Source: Paratinospora sagittata
Taxonomy: Eukaryota > Streptophyta > Magnoliopsida > Ranunculales > Menispermaceae
NCBI GenBank assembly: GCA_035771175.1
Contig: CM069590.1
Location: 34,548,821 to 34,612,820 of the forward strand
Reading direction: 5' to 3'
Length of the DNA stretch: 64,000 bases
Under the pieces are notes generated by a model that saw only the letters and a list, made by a program, of their open reading frames with translations, was not told the DNA's origin and searched no databases. Below are positions 25,001-31,768 of the stretch, in pieces (the first letter of the stretch is position 1; the number at the start of each line of letters is the position of its first letter). The position numbers and the translations under genes are program-made.

Positions 25001-27580
25001 AGATCTTGTTTCACACTGAGCCATTTAACCAAGTATGATCCATTCTCCTTATCTTCATTTTTCCATAGGAAATTCCTCATCAATTTCTCAATCACAGCTG
25101 CAACTGATTTTGGCAGTTTTACATTACTTTTTAGAGCAATAATCATTGAGAAATTCAATAATATAAATGCCACCTTATCCTTTCATAAAACAAAATGGAG
25201 GAAGTGGATCATGTAACCAACCCCATGTAGTTGAGAAGAGTCTTTGAGTTGACATGAGTATTCACTGAGAAATTCAGGTTGATATGACCATAAGAAGAAG
25301 CATGAGACAAAAAATTAGGGGTGTTCACGGGTTGGGTTGGTTCGGGTTTTAGTCAAATACCAACCCAATCCAATCAAGTTCGGGTTGGAAAAAACCTAAA
25401 CCAACTCAGCCCAATAAGACCCCAAACCCAACCCAAGCGGGCCAAGCCAACCCAATAACTTCGGGTTGGTTCGAGTCGAGTTAATCAGGTTGGTCTACTT
25501 CAATGTATTGATTCTAAATTCTCATTTCATCAACTAATTTTAATGTCAATATGAATATAACTATAAAATTTCTAAGTCAAATATGAACATAACTATAATT
25601 TTATTTAATGTTTTCTTTCATGTTATTTTATTTATGAGACTTTATGTGAGTTAATTATAATAAATGACTAATAAAAATGTTAATTAAAAGAAACACTTAA
25701 TATTCTTAATGAGTTCGGGTTGGGTCGGGTTGATCGGGTCTTGTTTTGTAAAACCTTAACCCGACCCAAACTTGATCGGGTTGCTAATTCCTAACCCAAC
25801 CCAACCCAACCCACATGCTTCAGGTCGGTTGTTCGGTTACTCGGGTTGGTCAGTAGGATGAATACCCCTACAGAAAATGAAGCATAATCAACCATCTTTG
25901 TCAAATTAGAGGATAAGAACTTCAAAATGTAGTTGTAGGTCCTTTTCAACTATAAGTAATGTAACTCCTATCATATGCCCTCTCAACTATTACTGAAAAT
26001 TCTCAATGGTTCAAACCCTTCCTATTTACCATTATGACATTGCTAAGTGCTACAATCATTCATATATAGGCCATGTTTCGGACGGCGTTAGAAACAGCGT
26101 GACGTTAAAAAAATGGCGTTTTGCAAAAGCTATCTACCTGATGCTTTTGTGTTTAACATTTGCGTTTGAAAGTTAATTGCCCTCATTTCCTCATATTTTT
26201 CAAAATACCAAAAATAGCCTTTTTATTTTATTTCTAAAACTCTGGAACATTCTAATCTCTTCCAGTTGCCACTCAAGTAAGACCTGCTAGAGCTTACTCT
26301 TTGCTTATGCTACAAGGTAAGTTTGTTATTAATATAATGATAAAAAAAGCTATTGCAACTGATTTTTGTATCTTTTTTCATTTTTGTAAATTAAAAAGAT
26401 GTTTTAAAAATAAAACACAATAATTAAATTAAAAAAATTTAAAAGTTAAAAAAATATGTTTTATACAAATAAATTTGTCAAATTGATGGTTAAACTAAGT
26501 ACGTGGTTACTAAAGTTACTAGTAATATGGAGTATATATTTATTTTATTTATAAAAGGGTAAAATTGTTATCATTGAGCAAAAGCACTTTTACAGAGCAC
26601 TTTAGATGTGTTTGGTAGAGCTTTTTTGAAAAGTGCTTTTTGTAGAAGCACGTGTCCATAAAGCATTCTGAAAAAAGTTGTGCCAAACGGGGCCATAGTC
26701 AATAATGGGTTGTCTCATCAAAGGTATGAAAAATCGACTAATTCTAACACTTATGCAAGGACCCTTCATTAGCCTCCTATTCTGGATTGTTCCACATTAG
26801 CAAGTTGAACTCGAAAAAATGTTATAATTAATCTCAATAATTCATGTTTCAAAACTTAAATCTTAGAAATTTCATTAATGACATCTTCACTTTCAGTCCT
26901 CGCCATTTTCCTTGTCTTGTTTACAAGTTTTTACACAAACACATGAACACATGCCACTTTTCCTTATTATCATACGAGGAACCAAGGACAGTACCAACAT
27001 ACCCTATAAACTACCCTTCATTAGCCTCCTATTCTGGATTGTTCCACATTAGCAAGTTGAACTCGAAAAAATGTTATAATTAATCTCAGTAATTCATGTT
27101 TCAAAACTTAAATCTTAGAAATTTCATTAATGACATCTTCACATTTAGTCCTCACCATTTTCCTTGTCTTGTTTACAAGGTTTTACACAAACACATGAAC
27201 ACATGCCTCTTTTCCTCATTATCATAAGAGGAACCAAGGACACTACCAACATACCCTATATACTGCCCTTTAGCCACACATTTATCAATTTGCCCATGGT
27301 TATTGAATCTCCACCTTCAAGATCTAAGTATTTTTGAAAAGCAACCTACACGCTAAAAATTGTGTAAAGAGTGTAAAATAATAAGTTAATACTTAAGTCG
27401 TGAATTAAAATGCGGAATGTGCAAAAATAACAAAGAATCTAAATGTAAGAAAGGGGATACTCTGCGCATTGTTTCCACAGCAGTCTCTGCATGATCTTCC
27501 ACAATGTTTTCTTCTTTAATATGTCCTCCGAAGGCCTCCTCTTCATCTTCTTCAGGTAAAGGAGAAGCATTTAAGTCCAT
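4029..27580 (-). CDS. mRNA-capping enzyme, N-terminal five coding exons (3' part outside window)
   Basis: Plant capping enzymes are nuclear bifunctional proteins. An N-terminal RNA 5'-triphosphatase of the Cys-phosphatase fold removes the gamma phosphate, and a C-terminal guanylyltransferase adds GMP. Five exons join without a break: 27580-27461, 16090-15952, 6589-6438, 4290-4207, 4091-4029 (120+139+152+84+63 = 558 nt, 186 codons). All four complete introns have GT-AG ends and matching phases. The protein starts [14 protein letters not shown], passes an Arg-rich stretch ([11 protein letters not shown]), then [43 protein letters not shown] and GIKHVK, as expected for this family. The catalytic HC-x5-R loop should be in the next exon, beyond base 1. 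Introns measure 11370, 9362, 2147 and 115 nt; the first three are swollen by transposons, mostly antisense copies in intron 2. No exon contains a stop or shift, so the locus looks functional, although the missing 3' half cannot be judged. Confidence 0.88.
4207..4290 (-). CDS. Capping enzyme coding exon 4
   Basis: Exactly 28 codons lie between a TTTTCCAG acceptor and a GTGAGA donor. They read [20 protein letters not shown] then KQGIKHVK. The VIDLTNT strand and RYY pair are hallmarks of the capping-enzyme triphosphatase fold. Confidence 0.92.
4291..4574. other. Start of intron 3, nothing recognised
   Basis: AT-rich sequence right of exon 4 (that is, the 3' end of intron 3) with no repeat or coding signal that I could identify. 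Confidence 0.4.
4575..4960 (-). mobile_element. LINE-like 3' fragment
   Basis: The plus strand begins with a T-rich run followed by GAAAGCAACTAAGAGAATTT, the layout of an antisense LINE poly(A) tail. It continues with decayed coding-like DNA (ATCCCCTAGGCCGCTCAC; AATGCTCCAAATGATATCAG) resembling the C-terminal end of other minus-strand LINE copies here. The 5' end is truncated. Confidence 0.45.
4961..6437. other. Intron 3 remainder, AT-rich, no gene
   Basis: A GC-richer patch at 5650-5790 contains the palindrome-like GGCGCGCTAGCGCC and may be part of an unidentified transposon. From 5990 to 6270 the sequence is very AT-rich and composed like a small LTR, but no paired ends were found. Confidence 0.4.
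6438..6589 (-). CDS. Capping enzyme coding exon 3 (start of triphosphatase domain)
   Basis: The exon follows CATTTTACAG and encodes [20 protein letters not shown], then [20 protein letters not shown] and [11 protein letters not shown], ending on a codon boundary before GTATGT. This block opens the Cys-phosphatase-type RNA triphosphatase domain and is one of the most conserved parts of plant and animal capping enzymes. Its length of 152 nt restores phase 0. Intron 2 upstream is 9.4 kb and carries a copia element. Confidence 0.9.
6590..7596. other. Intron 2, 3' part: AT-rich, possible hAT 5' region
   Basis: Nothing coding is visible. Around 7050-7240 the sequence is rich in ACGATT, GAGTCGTGC and GACTC motifs in both orientations, directly upstream of the BED-finger ORF. 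This may be the subterminal region of the degraded hAT element. Confidence 0.4.
7597..8030 (+). pseudogene. hAT transposase N-terminal fragment (BED zinc finger)
   Basis: The ORF reads [20 protein letters not shown], then [20 protein letters not shown] and LAKTHKM, then a stop at 7804. This fits a BED zinc finger (aromatic Trp, CxxC, then HxxxxH) as found at the N-terminus of plant hAT transposases. After several stops a Lys/Glu-rich stretch leads to KQNTLN near 8010-8025, also usual behind the finger. The dimerisation and catalytic regions are absent, so it is a dead relic. It lies antisense in intron 2. Whether it belonged to the element family that left the hAT-like MITEs in this window cannot be told. 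Confidence 0.7.
8031..9040. other. Intron 2 stretch, no gene recognised
   Basis: A pyrimidine-rich segment (8040-8150) and GGGCTT-rich sequence are present, followed by AT-rich DNA. The 5' LTR and early gag of the downstream copia element should be here but are missing, so the copia element is 5'-truncated or joined by deletion. Confidence 0.4.
9062..9657 (+). pseudogene. Copia gag C-terminus and protease
   Basis: A CCHC knuckle is seen as Cys codons at 9074 and 9083, His at 9098 and Cys at 9113 ([14 protein letters not shown]). One in-frame TAG at 9173 follows. The protease active site reads [12 protein letters not shown], with the catalytic Asp codon at 9380, and continues through [18 protein letters not shown]. 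The frame is interrupted at 9658 by the hAT-like element and resumes in the same phase at 10841. Protease and knuckle residues are otherwise intact. Confidence 0.88.
9658..10832 (+). mobile_element. hAT-like non-autonomous element (TTCGAA family), 1175 bp
   Basis: The insertion is flanked by a perfect 8-bp direct repeat GACTTGGG (9650-9657 and 10833-10840) and begins CAAGGTTCGAAA, while its other end reads TTCGAACCATG, giving a short inverted repeat of the form CAwGGTTCGAAA. An 8-bp duplication is typical of hAT. The right subterminal region (10600-10830) is packed with short GTCGAATTTTATCGAA-like repeats, as expected for transposase-binding sites. It has no transposase ORF. The copia reading frame is continuous across it once one target copy is discounted. 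Confidence 0.88.
10841..12010 (+). pseudogene. Copia GAG-pre-integrase and integrase region
   Basis: The zinc-finger part reads [14 protein letters not shown] and [14 protein letters not shown], then the core [32 protein letters not shown] and [12 protein letters not shown] frameshift near 11425 moves the GVAERKN block (the catalytic Glu region) to another frame, where [20 protein letters not shown] follows up to a stop at 11612. Beyond it decayed C-terminal integrase sequence ([28 protein letters not shown]) is readable in the third frame. Confidence 0.85.
12038..13826 (+). pseudogene. Copia reverse transcriptase and RNase H
   Basis: The RT domain opens with [20 protein letters not shown], contains [13 protein letters not shown], the [14 protein letters not shown] block and [11 protein letters not shown], and has an intact YVDD catalytic box at 12869-12880. 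One in-frame stop at 13118-13120 (CAA to TAA is the simplest origin) precedes the connection and RNase H, with [16 protein letters not shown] and RRSTTGYC. A frameshift near 13425 follows, then [26 protein letters not shown] and ADVLTKGL to a TGA at 13824. The RNase H motif usually seen as TDAD reads TNSD, so one acidic residue is lost. Confidence 0.92.
13825..13833 (+). promoter_or_regulatory. Copia polypurine tract
   Basis: GAGGAGGAA lies directly in front of the LTR start TGTTG and overlaps the pol stop codon, the normal place for plus-strand priming. Confidence 0.8.
13834..14089 (+). repeat. Copia 3' LTR, 256 bp
   Basis: It starts TGTTGTGGAGG right after the polypurine tract and ends TTTTCCAACA, so the TG...CA termini form the inverted repeat TGTTG/CAACA. 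A TATATATA box is at about 13960. I found no matching 5' LTR in the window. Confidence 0.85.
14090..14256 (+). mobile_element. Right half of a GGGTTGG-type hAT MITE
   Basis: This segment matches the family of the complete copy at 25316-25870: alternating CCCGAACCAACCC and GGTCGGGTTGGG blocks and the terminal AACACCCCTA. It abuts the copia LTR end, so the copia element inserted into this MITE; the left half is not found upstream of the copia remnant. Confidence 0.7.
14257..14841. other. Long purine-rich tract in intron 2
   Basis: From about 14330 to 14810 the plus strand is strongly biased to A and G (GAAAGAGAGAAAAGG-like runs), so the transcribed strand of the capping gene is CT-rich here. 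In part it may be the leader or gag region of the minus-strand copia LTR copy next to it. No frame is open. Confidence 0.5.
14842..14857 (-). promoter_or_regulatory. Retroelement primer-binding site (tRNA-Met type)
   Basis: The minus strand reads TGGTATTAGAGCATGC, close to the TGGTATCAGAGC site complementary to initiator tRNA-Met used by plant LTR elements. It lies a few bases beyond a candidate LTR end. Confidence 0.6.
14864..15077 (-). repeat. Small LTR (candidate, 214 bp) of a minus-strand retroelement
   Basis: On the minus strand the segment runs from TGTTGAATTTTC to GGGCTGCA, with TG...CA ends, and is followed after a few bases by the primer-binding site. The internal region and second LTR are not recognised. 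Confidence 0.5.
15078..15951. other. Intron 2, 5' end: AT-rich, no gene
   Basis: No coding or repeat signal beyond very AT-rich DNA. GATCTAAATCATCATTGAATA-like direct repeats (two near-copies around 15470-15510) are the only visible structure. Confidence 0.4.
15952..16090 (-). CDS. Capping enzyme coding exon 2 (codons 41-87)
   Basis: The exon is bounded by a TAG acceptor at 16091-16092 and a CATG|GTAGGT donor. It encodes a strongly basic stretch, [20 protein letters not shown], then [10 protein letters not shown] and a [11 protein letters not shown] segment that continues into GWLDC of exon 3. Its length of 139 nt leaves phase 1, completed as Gly by the first two bases of exon 3. The basic run is probably a nuclear-localisation or RNA-contacting segment; that role is inference. 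Confidence 0.85.
16093..16723. other. Intron 1, 3' end: AT-rich, no gene
   Basis: Non-coding, with a 15-base-plus T run near 16480. Nothing else recognised. Confidence 0.4.
16732..17368 (+). mobile_element. AGGCGCACC-type MITE (hAT-like), 637 bp
   Basis: The element is flanked by the near-identical 8-bp repeats GAGCAAAG (16724-16731) and GAACAAAG (17369-17376). Its left arm is full of GCGCACC, GTGCGCC and CTTAGTGC motifs, and its right arm holds GGTGCCTCGCTTGGCG and AAGTGTGCCTTGCACC in inverted sense. The middle is AT-rich. A second copy lies at 39455-40112. Confidence 0.7.
17377..17834. other. Intron 1 stretch, no gene
   Basis: AT-rich sequence without recognised repeats or open frames. 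Confidence 0.4.
17835..18990 (+). mobile_element. Degraded TTCGAA-family hAT-like copy, split by a LINE
   Basis: The left part begins ATCAAAAATTCGGCTTCAAC and follows the same order of blocks as the 9658 copy. A LINE insertion (18002-18863) with 13-bp duplication interrupts it. Sequence after the LINE resumes with TTGAATATAAGCTAAAA as expected for the family, then fades out. Confidence 0.6.
18002..18863 (-). mobile_element. 5'-truncated L1-type LINE with zf-RVT remnant
   Basis: A perfect 13-bp direct repeat TTGAATATAAGCT (17989-18001 and 18864-18876) flanks it. The minus-strand ORF (18515-18183) reads [20 protein letters not shown], the CxxC...HxFxxC zinc-binding motif at the C-terminal end of plant L1 reverse transcriptases, followed by [12 protein letters not shown]. 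The RT catalytic core is missing. Confidence 0.8.
18991..19829. other. Intron 1 stretch, no gene
   Basis: AT-rich DNA. A 68-codon ORF at 19460-19666 has no recognisable domain and is likely chance. Confidence 0.4.
19830..20100 (-). mobile_element. Decayed RTE-type LINE fragment
   Basis: The blocks TCCAAACCATCAGAATCAAT and CTCTAATTTTATCTCCAATT occur in the same order as in the clearer RTE fragment at 33139-33490. The reading frame is lost. Confidence 0.45.
20101..20424. other. Intron 1 stretch, unassigned
   Basis: Short chance ORFs only. The sequence may continue the adjacent LINE relic, but I see no domain. Confidence 0.3.
20425..20600 (-). mobile_element. Short 5'-truncated L1-type LINE tail
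   Basis: The plus strand begins with a T run and ACAAGAAACAAATGAATTGT and then shows CCCTCAGCCAATCCCCCAAT, the antisense C-terminus plus poly(A) seen in the other LINE copies. Confidence 0.65.
20938..21160 (-). mobile_element. Short LINE tail nested in the hAT-like copy
   Basis: A T run and GACAAGAGACAAAAGAATTG mark the antisense poly(A) tail, and CTTCAACCAATCCCCTAAGG is the antisense C-terminal Asp-Trp-Leu-Lys-Gly-type segment found in every L1 copy here. Confidence 0.7.
21395..21460. repeat. Microsatellite cluster (CATA)n (TA)n (CA)n
   Basis: ACATACATACATACATG runs into a (TA)n stretch and then ACACACACAGATAT, a compound simple repeat. Confidence 0.9.
21531..21824. other. Intron 1 stretch, no gene
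   Basis: AT-rich, nothing recognised. Confidence 0.4.
21833..22430 (+). mobile_element. GATTCGAATC-rich hAT-type MITE, 598 bp
   Basis: A perfect 8-bp repeat GGTTAACT flanks it (21825-21832 and 22431-22438). The ends form an imperfect inverted repeat, CAAAGTTGACAGAATCTGG against CAAGGTCATCTGAATCGTG. Both arms are dense in GATTCGAATC and GATTCACGATTC motifs. The centre is AT-rich and has no ORF. Confidence 0.8.
22500..22560 (-). mobile_element. Very short LINE tail
   Basis: A T run followed by GACAAGAAACAAGATATATA matches the antisense 3' end of the local L1 family. Confidence 0.5.
22600..22992 (+). repeat. Gypsy 5' LTR (right end defined by PBS)
   Basis: It ends just before a primer-binding site and shares ordered blocks with 3040-3400. 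The left end is unclear, so the LTR is probably partial. Confidence 0.6.
22994..23006 (+). promoter_or_regulatory. Gypsy primer-binding site
   Basis: TGGTATAAGAGAC matches the initiator tRNA-Met site TGGTATCAGAGC with substitutions, 27 bases before the gag ATG. Confidence 0.65.
23033..23810 (+). pseudogene. Ty3/gypsy gag, N-terminal part
   Basis: A 258-codon frame begins [20 protein letters not shown] 27 bases after the primer-binding site, which fixes the start. An N-terminal coiled region is followed by an acidic stretch ([10 protein letters not shown]). A capsid-like segment then reads [20 protein letters not shown], then [20 protein letters not shown] and [10 protein letters not shown], the usual retrotransposon gag pattern. 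The frame stops before the zinc knuckle. Decayed sequence with [10 protein letters not shown] runs to about 23945, where a LINE begins. Protease, RT and integrase are absent, so the element is 3'-truncated. Confidence 0.8.
23946..25220 (-). mobile_element. L1-type LINE, 3' part of RT ORF with zf-RVT
   Basis: This is the longest LINE piece here. The minus-strand ORF 25173-24352 reads [68 protein letters not shown] and [12 protein letters not shown], the post-catalytic thumb and connection region of plant L1 RTs. After a frameshift near 24350, [15 protein letters not shown] and [18 protein letters not shown] form the zf-RVT motif. The endonuclease, the catalytic part of RT and a clear poly(A) tail are missing. 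Confidence 0.88.
25316..25870 (+). mobile_element. GGGTTGG-type hAT MITE, 555 bp, complete
   Basis: It begins TAGGGGTGTTCACGGG and ends GAATACCCCTA. The flanks CAAAAAAT (25308-25315) and CAGAAAAT (25871-25878) match at 7 of 8 bases. Both arms consist of GGGTTGG, CCAACCC and TTCGGGTTGG repeats, around an AT-rich centre. No coding capacity. Confidence 0.85.
26069..26694 (+). mobile_element. GGCC-ended MITE, 626 bp
   Basis: The ends GGCCATGTTTCGGAC and (complement) GGCCCCGTTTGGCAC are inverted repeats. The right arm has the AAAAGTGCTTTT inverted motif common in plant MITEs of this type. Target duplication is uncertain (ATA on both sides at best). Confidence 0.65.
26761..27264 (+). repeat. Tandem duplication, two 252-bp copies
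   Basis: The block beginning ACCCTTCATTAGCCTCC at 26761 repeats at 27013 with only scattered substitutions through ACATACCCTATA. It lies 0.2 kb downstream (gene sense) of coding exon 1, inside intron 1. No ORF is conserved in both copies, so I see it as a recent local duplication. Confidence 0.9.
27461..27580 (-). CDS. Capping enzyme coding exon 1 (codons 1-40)
   Basis: It encodes the acidic N-terminus [20 protein letters not shown], then a short linker ending ETMRR, 40 complete codons. The donor is AGA|GTATCC, reading down from base 27461. I chose the ATG at 27580 because the MDLNASP start is typical of the family; an in-frame ATG four codons upstream (27592) is an alternative. A polypyrimidine tract and TAG acceptor precede base 27657, so about 77 nt of 5' UTR is probably spliced onto this exon from further upstream. 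Confidence 0.85.
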
Positions 27581-27657
27581 GGATATAATCATCCAACATC
27601 AACAAAAACACATTTTCCAGGGCATAATCTCTCAGTCCTTTGAAGATCTCCGTTCCA

Positions 27658-27949
27658 CTAGGAAAAAATTCAAGAGAGTTAAGTCATTACATGAAGAAGA
27701 TTTACATATTGTCAGTCTAAAAGGTAAACAACCAAATAAATAAATGGCATACCAAATAATTCTATCACAAGACAAAGTAACATAAACTACAAGACCATAC
27801 AATAATAAAGAAAAGATTTTCCTTTAGTTACTCCTATGTGGACAAACACTAAAGGGAGCTGAACACTTTTCCGTCCAGAATATTTAGTAGTTGAATAAAC
27901 AGTTCCCAAAAAAAAAAAACCCAAGAAAGCATTTTTCTTTTCTTTTTTT
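27658..27949. other. Sequence upstream of coding exon 1, no gene
   Basis: Polypyrimidine tract TTTTTTCCTAG on the minus strand ends at 27658, a plausible acceptor for a spliced 5' UTR. The rest is AT-rich. Confidence 0.5.
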
Positions 27950-28650
27950 TTTAAAAAAAAAGTGACAGATGAAAGAACCAAAACAGTTAGTAGCCGATTA
28001 ACAAACCAAAACAGTACCTTTCACTATATATTAACTTTTATATATGCGTGTATGTATATTCACTACCTCCAATCTGAATTTTCTAGAACAATAAACATAT
28101 TAATTGGTTTCTCATTTGATAACTTTATAACAAGAGACCTAGGAGGTTGCAGCGACATGCGAAAGAAGAACAACAAATAGGAAAGAAAGAAAACAATAAT
28201 AAATACCAAATAAACTACCTCAAACAACCAAGGCATATGATTGATGATAAGCATTCCAAGAGGGCCCGGGTTCAATAATTAGAGGTGTCTTCCTCGAGAT
28301 GCTCATATAAGAATATAATCATCAAACATTATATAAATCTTCACAACAAAATGCAGAAAGACAACAAATTTTAAGCAAAGAATTGGGTCATACACAATCT
28401 TCACAGCACATCCGATAAGGCAAAGACATCAATCGAACTTCAAACTATTTAAAAAAAAACACACAAAAAAAGAATGGTCCCTAACAGATTCCTCTCACAA
28501 TCTTTACTTTAAATATCTACAATATCTAGCCACAACCCAAGGTTCAATGTAACTCAAATTAATTCGAAAACTTCAATAATTTTCAACTCCTTAAATAAAA
28601 AAAAGGAAATCTTTTCAATACTTCAACGTAGAGCCTTTGTATTCATTGAG
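27950..28650 (+). repeat. Segmental duplication, copy A (without insertions)
   Basis: From GAACCAAAACAGTTAGTAG to CTTCAACGTAGAGCCT this 0.7-kb block is collinear with 28925-31600 once two hAT-like elements are removed from the latter. Shared blocks include TATTAACTTTTATAT, TAACTTTATAACAA, CTAGGAGGTTG and GGCAAAGACATCAATC. Confidence 0.75.
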
Positions 28651-28924
28651 ATTTTTTTATCTGGTAATCAAGTGTCGCTTGATCTCGTTACTTGATTGTT
28701 TTATCAGGTTTCTAGAGTTCAAGACGGAGATTTGATGCTTGGAAGGACCATATTTGTTTGGCATGTCTTAGATCTGGCACCTCCTATGCTCATCTCGCCA
28801 GTGATAGCAGTTCGTCTCTCCCGCTGCAAGAGTTCTTCAAGTCCTCAAGCCAATGGTTCCCCCCCCCACCCCCCGGGGCCAACACGCATCGAAGAAAGTT
28901 TTCTTCTATTAAAAAAAATAAAAA
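28651..28924. other. Unassigned spacer with C/G homopolymers
   Basis: A short frame (28696-28935) contains a run of C residues next to CCCCGGGGCC. I do not recognise it; it could be a retroelement scrap. Confidence 0.3.
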
Positions 28925-29027
28925 AGGAAAGATGAAATAAGAACCAAAATATTTAGTAGATTTAGTAGATGAATAACCAAATTAGTACCTTTCACCACAT
29001 ATTAACTTTTATATACATACACATTTT

Positions 29028-30037
29028 CATGGTTCAAAAATTCAGCGAACTTCCACAAATGTTTTCCCTTTTTTTACCACCGAAGTGTGAAGTAGATGTA
29101 AAATAAAAAATACAAAAAATTGCCGAAATAATTCGATAAAATTCGATGGAGATGTAAAAAAATGTTATTTCATCAACAGAAAACAAAGAAATACCAATAA
29201 TTATGCACTATTTTCAACTTCATCAACAACATAGCAATATAAGTTTTAAAAAATAATTTAACAAGTTAACAAATTATGTAGTTTATGGGATATGCATTAC
29301 CAAAAAGAGAAGAAAAGAACCAAAATAAATAAATAAATAAATTATTTAAATAAATAAAGTTGAAATAAGATAAAAACTTAAAAATAAATTAAAAGAGTTC
29401 TCAAAGCCATCTTCTTTTAGTTAACTCTTATAAAACAAGATTAAAAATTAATACATTTAAATAATAAACTAATAATTTATTTATTTTCTGACAACTTAAT
29501 GGTATCCAAACCTTTGGCCCAACTAATCCACTAAGGCCCTTGGCGAAATCGAGCGGGAGACACCCCAGTGGCCAACGCTAATAAGGAGAGAGTCGAACTC
29601 GTGACCTCGTTTCATGAGACGAGAGCCCCCTCAACCAACCAAGCGTTGGTTAATAATAAACTAATAAATTAAATATGGTAGAATTCAAACTAGCAAAGCA
29701 TATGGTCGAGAAGCAAGCCACGACAAAATTAAATATCAAAACAAAGAAAAGGAATTAAGACAAAAAGCCACAATTTCAAATTCATCAACCCACTTAACAA
29801 GATTGATTTTGTTAGATCACTTATTAGTATTTTTATGTATTAAAAGTGTCTATTTATATTAGTTTTTAGCTTATACTACAATAAATCTAGATATTTAAGT
29901 ATATATGCAAAAACTCTTTAAACTTCTCTAATTTAGTGAATTTTTACAAAAAATCTTCATGTCGAATTAAACTTCTTCAAATTAATTCCAAATTTTAAGT
30001 GACCGAAGTCAAGTCGAAATCGAATTTTCGATCTTTG
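29028..30037 (-). mobile_element. TTCGAA-family hAT-like element, 1010 bp
   Basis: Reverse orientation: it starts CATGGTTCAAAAATTC and ends GAATTTTCGATCTTTG. The flanks CACATTTT and CATATATT match at 6 of 8 positions, and copy A of the segmental duplication lacks the element at this point. A SINE is nested inside. Confidence 0.82.
29476..29651 (-). mobile_element. tRNA-derived SINE, 176 bp
   Basis: A 16-bp direct repeat AATAATAAACTAATAA flanks it (29460-29475 and 29652-29667). The minus strand starts CCAACGCTTGGTTGGTTGAG with an A-box-like motif, has a B-box-like GAGTTCGACTC, and ends in an A/T-rich tail AAAATAAATAAA. These are the marks of a tRNA-related SINE. Confidence 0.82.
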
Positions 30038-30140
30038 CATATATTATATATTTGTTGCCTTAAACCTAAACTTAAAAAACATACTTATGGTTTTCTCATT
30101 TAATAACTTTATAACAACTGACTTAGGAGGTTGAAGCAAC

Positions 30141-31061
30141 CATGGTTCAAAAATTCACCGAAATTCAGCAAATATTTTCAATTTTTTAAACCACTGAAGT
30201 GGGAAGTGGATGAAAAATAAAAAATGCAACAATTCACCGAAATAATTCGATAAAATTTGATAAAATTTCTATCTTTCAATGAGAAAATGCGAAAATTTGA
30301 CAGAAAATTCAATGAAATTTGATAAAATTCGACAAAATCAAAGAAATTCGATAAATTTCAACAAAATTCAATGAAATTCAACAGAGAAGTAAAAATATGT
30401 TATTTCATCAATAGAAAACAAAAAATTACCAATAATCATGCATTATTTTCAACTTCCTCAACCAATATAAATTTTAAAAAATAATTTAACAAGCTAACAA
30501 ATTACGTAGTTTATGGGATATGTTTTACTAAAAAGTAAAAAGAAGCCAAAAAAATAAATAAATAAATAAAATAAAGTTGAAATAAGATAAAAACTTAAAA
30601 ATAAATTAAAAAAGTTCTCAAAGTCATCTTCTTTTAGTTAACTCTTATAAAACAAGATGAAAAAACAATACATTTAAATAATAAACTAATAAATTAAGCA
30701 TGGTGAAATTTAAACTAGCAAAATATATGGTTGAGGAGCAAGTCACCACAAAGTTAAATATCAAAACATAGAAAAGGAATTAAGACCAAAAGCCATCATT
30801 TCAAATTCATCAACCCACTTAACAAAATTGATTTTGTTAGATCACTTATGGGTATTTTTGCGTATTGAAAGTGTCTATTTATATTAGTTTTTAGCTTATA
30901 CTACAATAAATCTAGATATTTAAGCATATATGCAAAAATTATCTGAACTTCTCTAATTTAGCGAATTTTTACAAAAATTCTATGTCGAATTAAACTTCTT
31001 CGAATTAATTATAATTCTCAAGTGACCGAAGTCAAGGGCAAAGTCGAATTTTCGATCCTTG
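30141..31061 (-). mobile_element. TTCGAA-family hAT-like element, 921 bp
   Basis: A perfect 8-bp duplication GAAGCAAC flanks it (30133-30140 and 31062-31069). It begins CATGGTTCAAAAATTC and ends CGATCCTTG. The TCGATAAAATTC-type short repeats crowd its left end (30170-30390). Copy A at about 28150 shows the empty site with the equivalent sequence once. Confidence 0.87.
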
Positions 31062-31768
31062 GAAGCAACGGGCGTAAAAAGTACACAAATTAAGAAAGAA
31101 AGAAAATAACAATAAAAATCAAATGAACAACCTCAAACAACCAGACATGCTTGAAATAAATTTTCAAAGAGAGCCCAAGGTCTATAACTTAGAGACATAT
31201 TCTTCCTCAAGATGCATAAGTATATGATCGTCAAACATAATATAAATCTTAAAAACAAAATAATGAAAGACAACCAATTCTTAGCAAAGAATTGGACCAT
31301 ACTAAATCTTCACACAAAATATGATATGGCAAAGACATCAATCAAACTTCAAACAGGGAAAATAATAATAAAATAAAATAAAATAAAAACAAATGGCCCC
31401 TAACAAGTTCCAAGTTCCCAAACCTTACTCTTAGTATATACATATAAAGTTAGCCAAAAACAAGGTTCAATGTATTTAGAATTAATTCAAAAACTTCGAT
31501 AAATTTCAGTTTCTCAAATCAAATAATTTAAAATAAAATAAAATAAAATAATTGTAATGTCCTTCAACACTTCAACATAGAGCCTCAATGATTCACTATC
31601 TCATGGTCTCACCCATGAGTCGAGTAGCAATTGTTCAACCTAGAATCAACATAAAACTTTGCTTTTAGATGTAGGGTATCAACTTCAAACCTACTATCGC
31701 GCCGTTGAAACATCAAAGAGGAAATGAAAAAGAAACCTATAGCATAGAGGGGAGAGAAAGAGTATAAG

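Larger units (their letters stand above)
28925..31600 (+). repeat. Segmental duplication, copy B (with two hAT-like insertions)
   Basis: It is collinear with copy A at 27950-28650 but is expanded by 29028-30037 and 30141-31061. The uninserted copy gives direct empty-site sequence for both insertions. It lies in the presumed 5'-UTR intron. Confidence 0.75.

Noticed and set aside
29560..29651. Possible tRNA gene on the minus strand
   Set aside because: The A- and B-box-like motifs belong to a SINE with 16-bp target duplication and A tail; no cloverleaf could be drawn.
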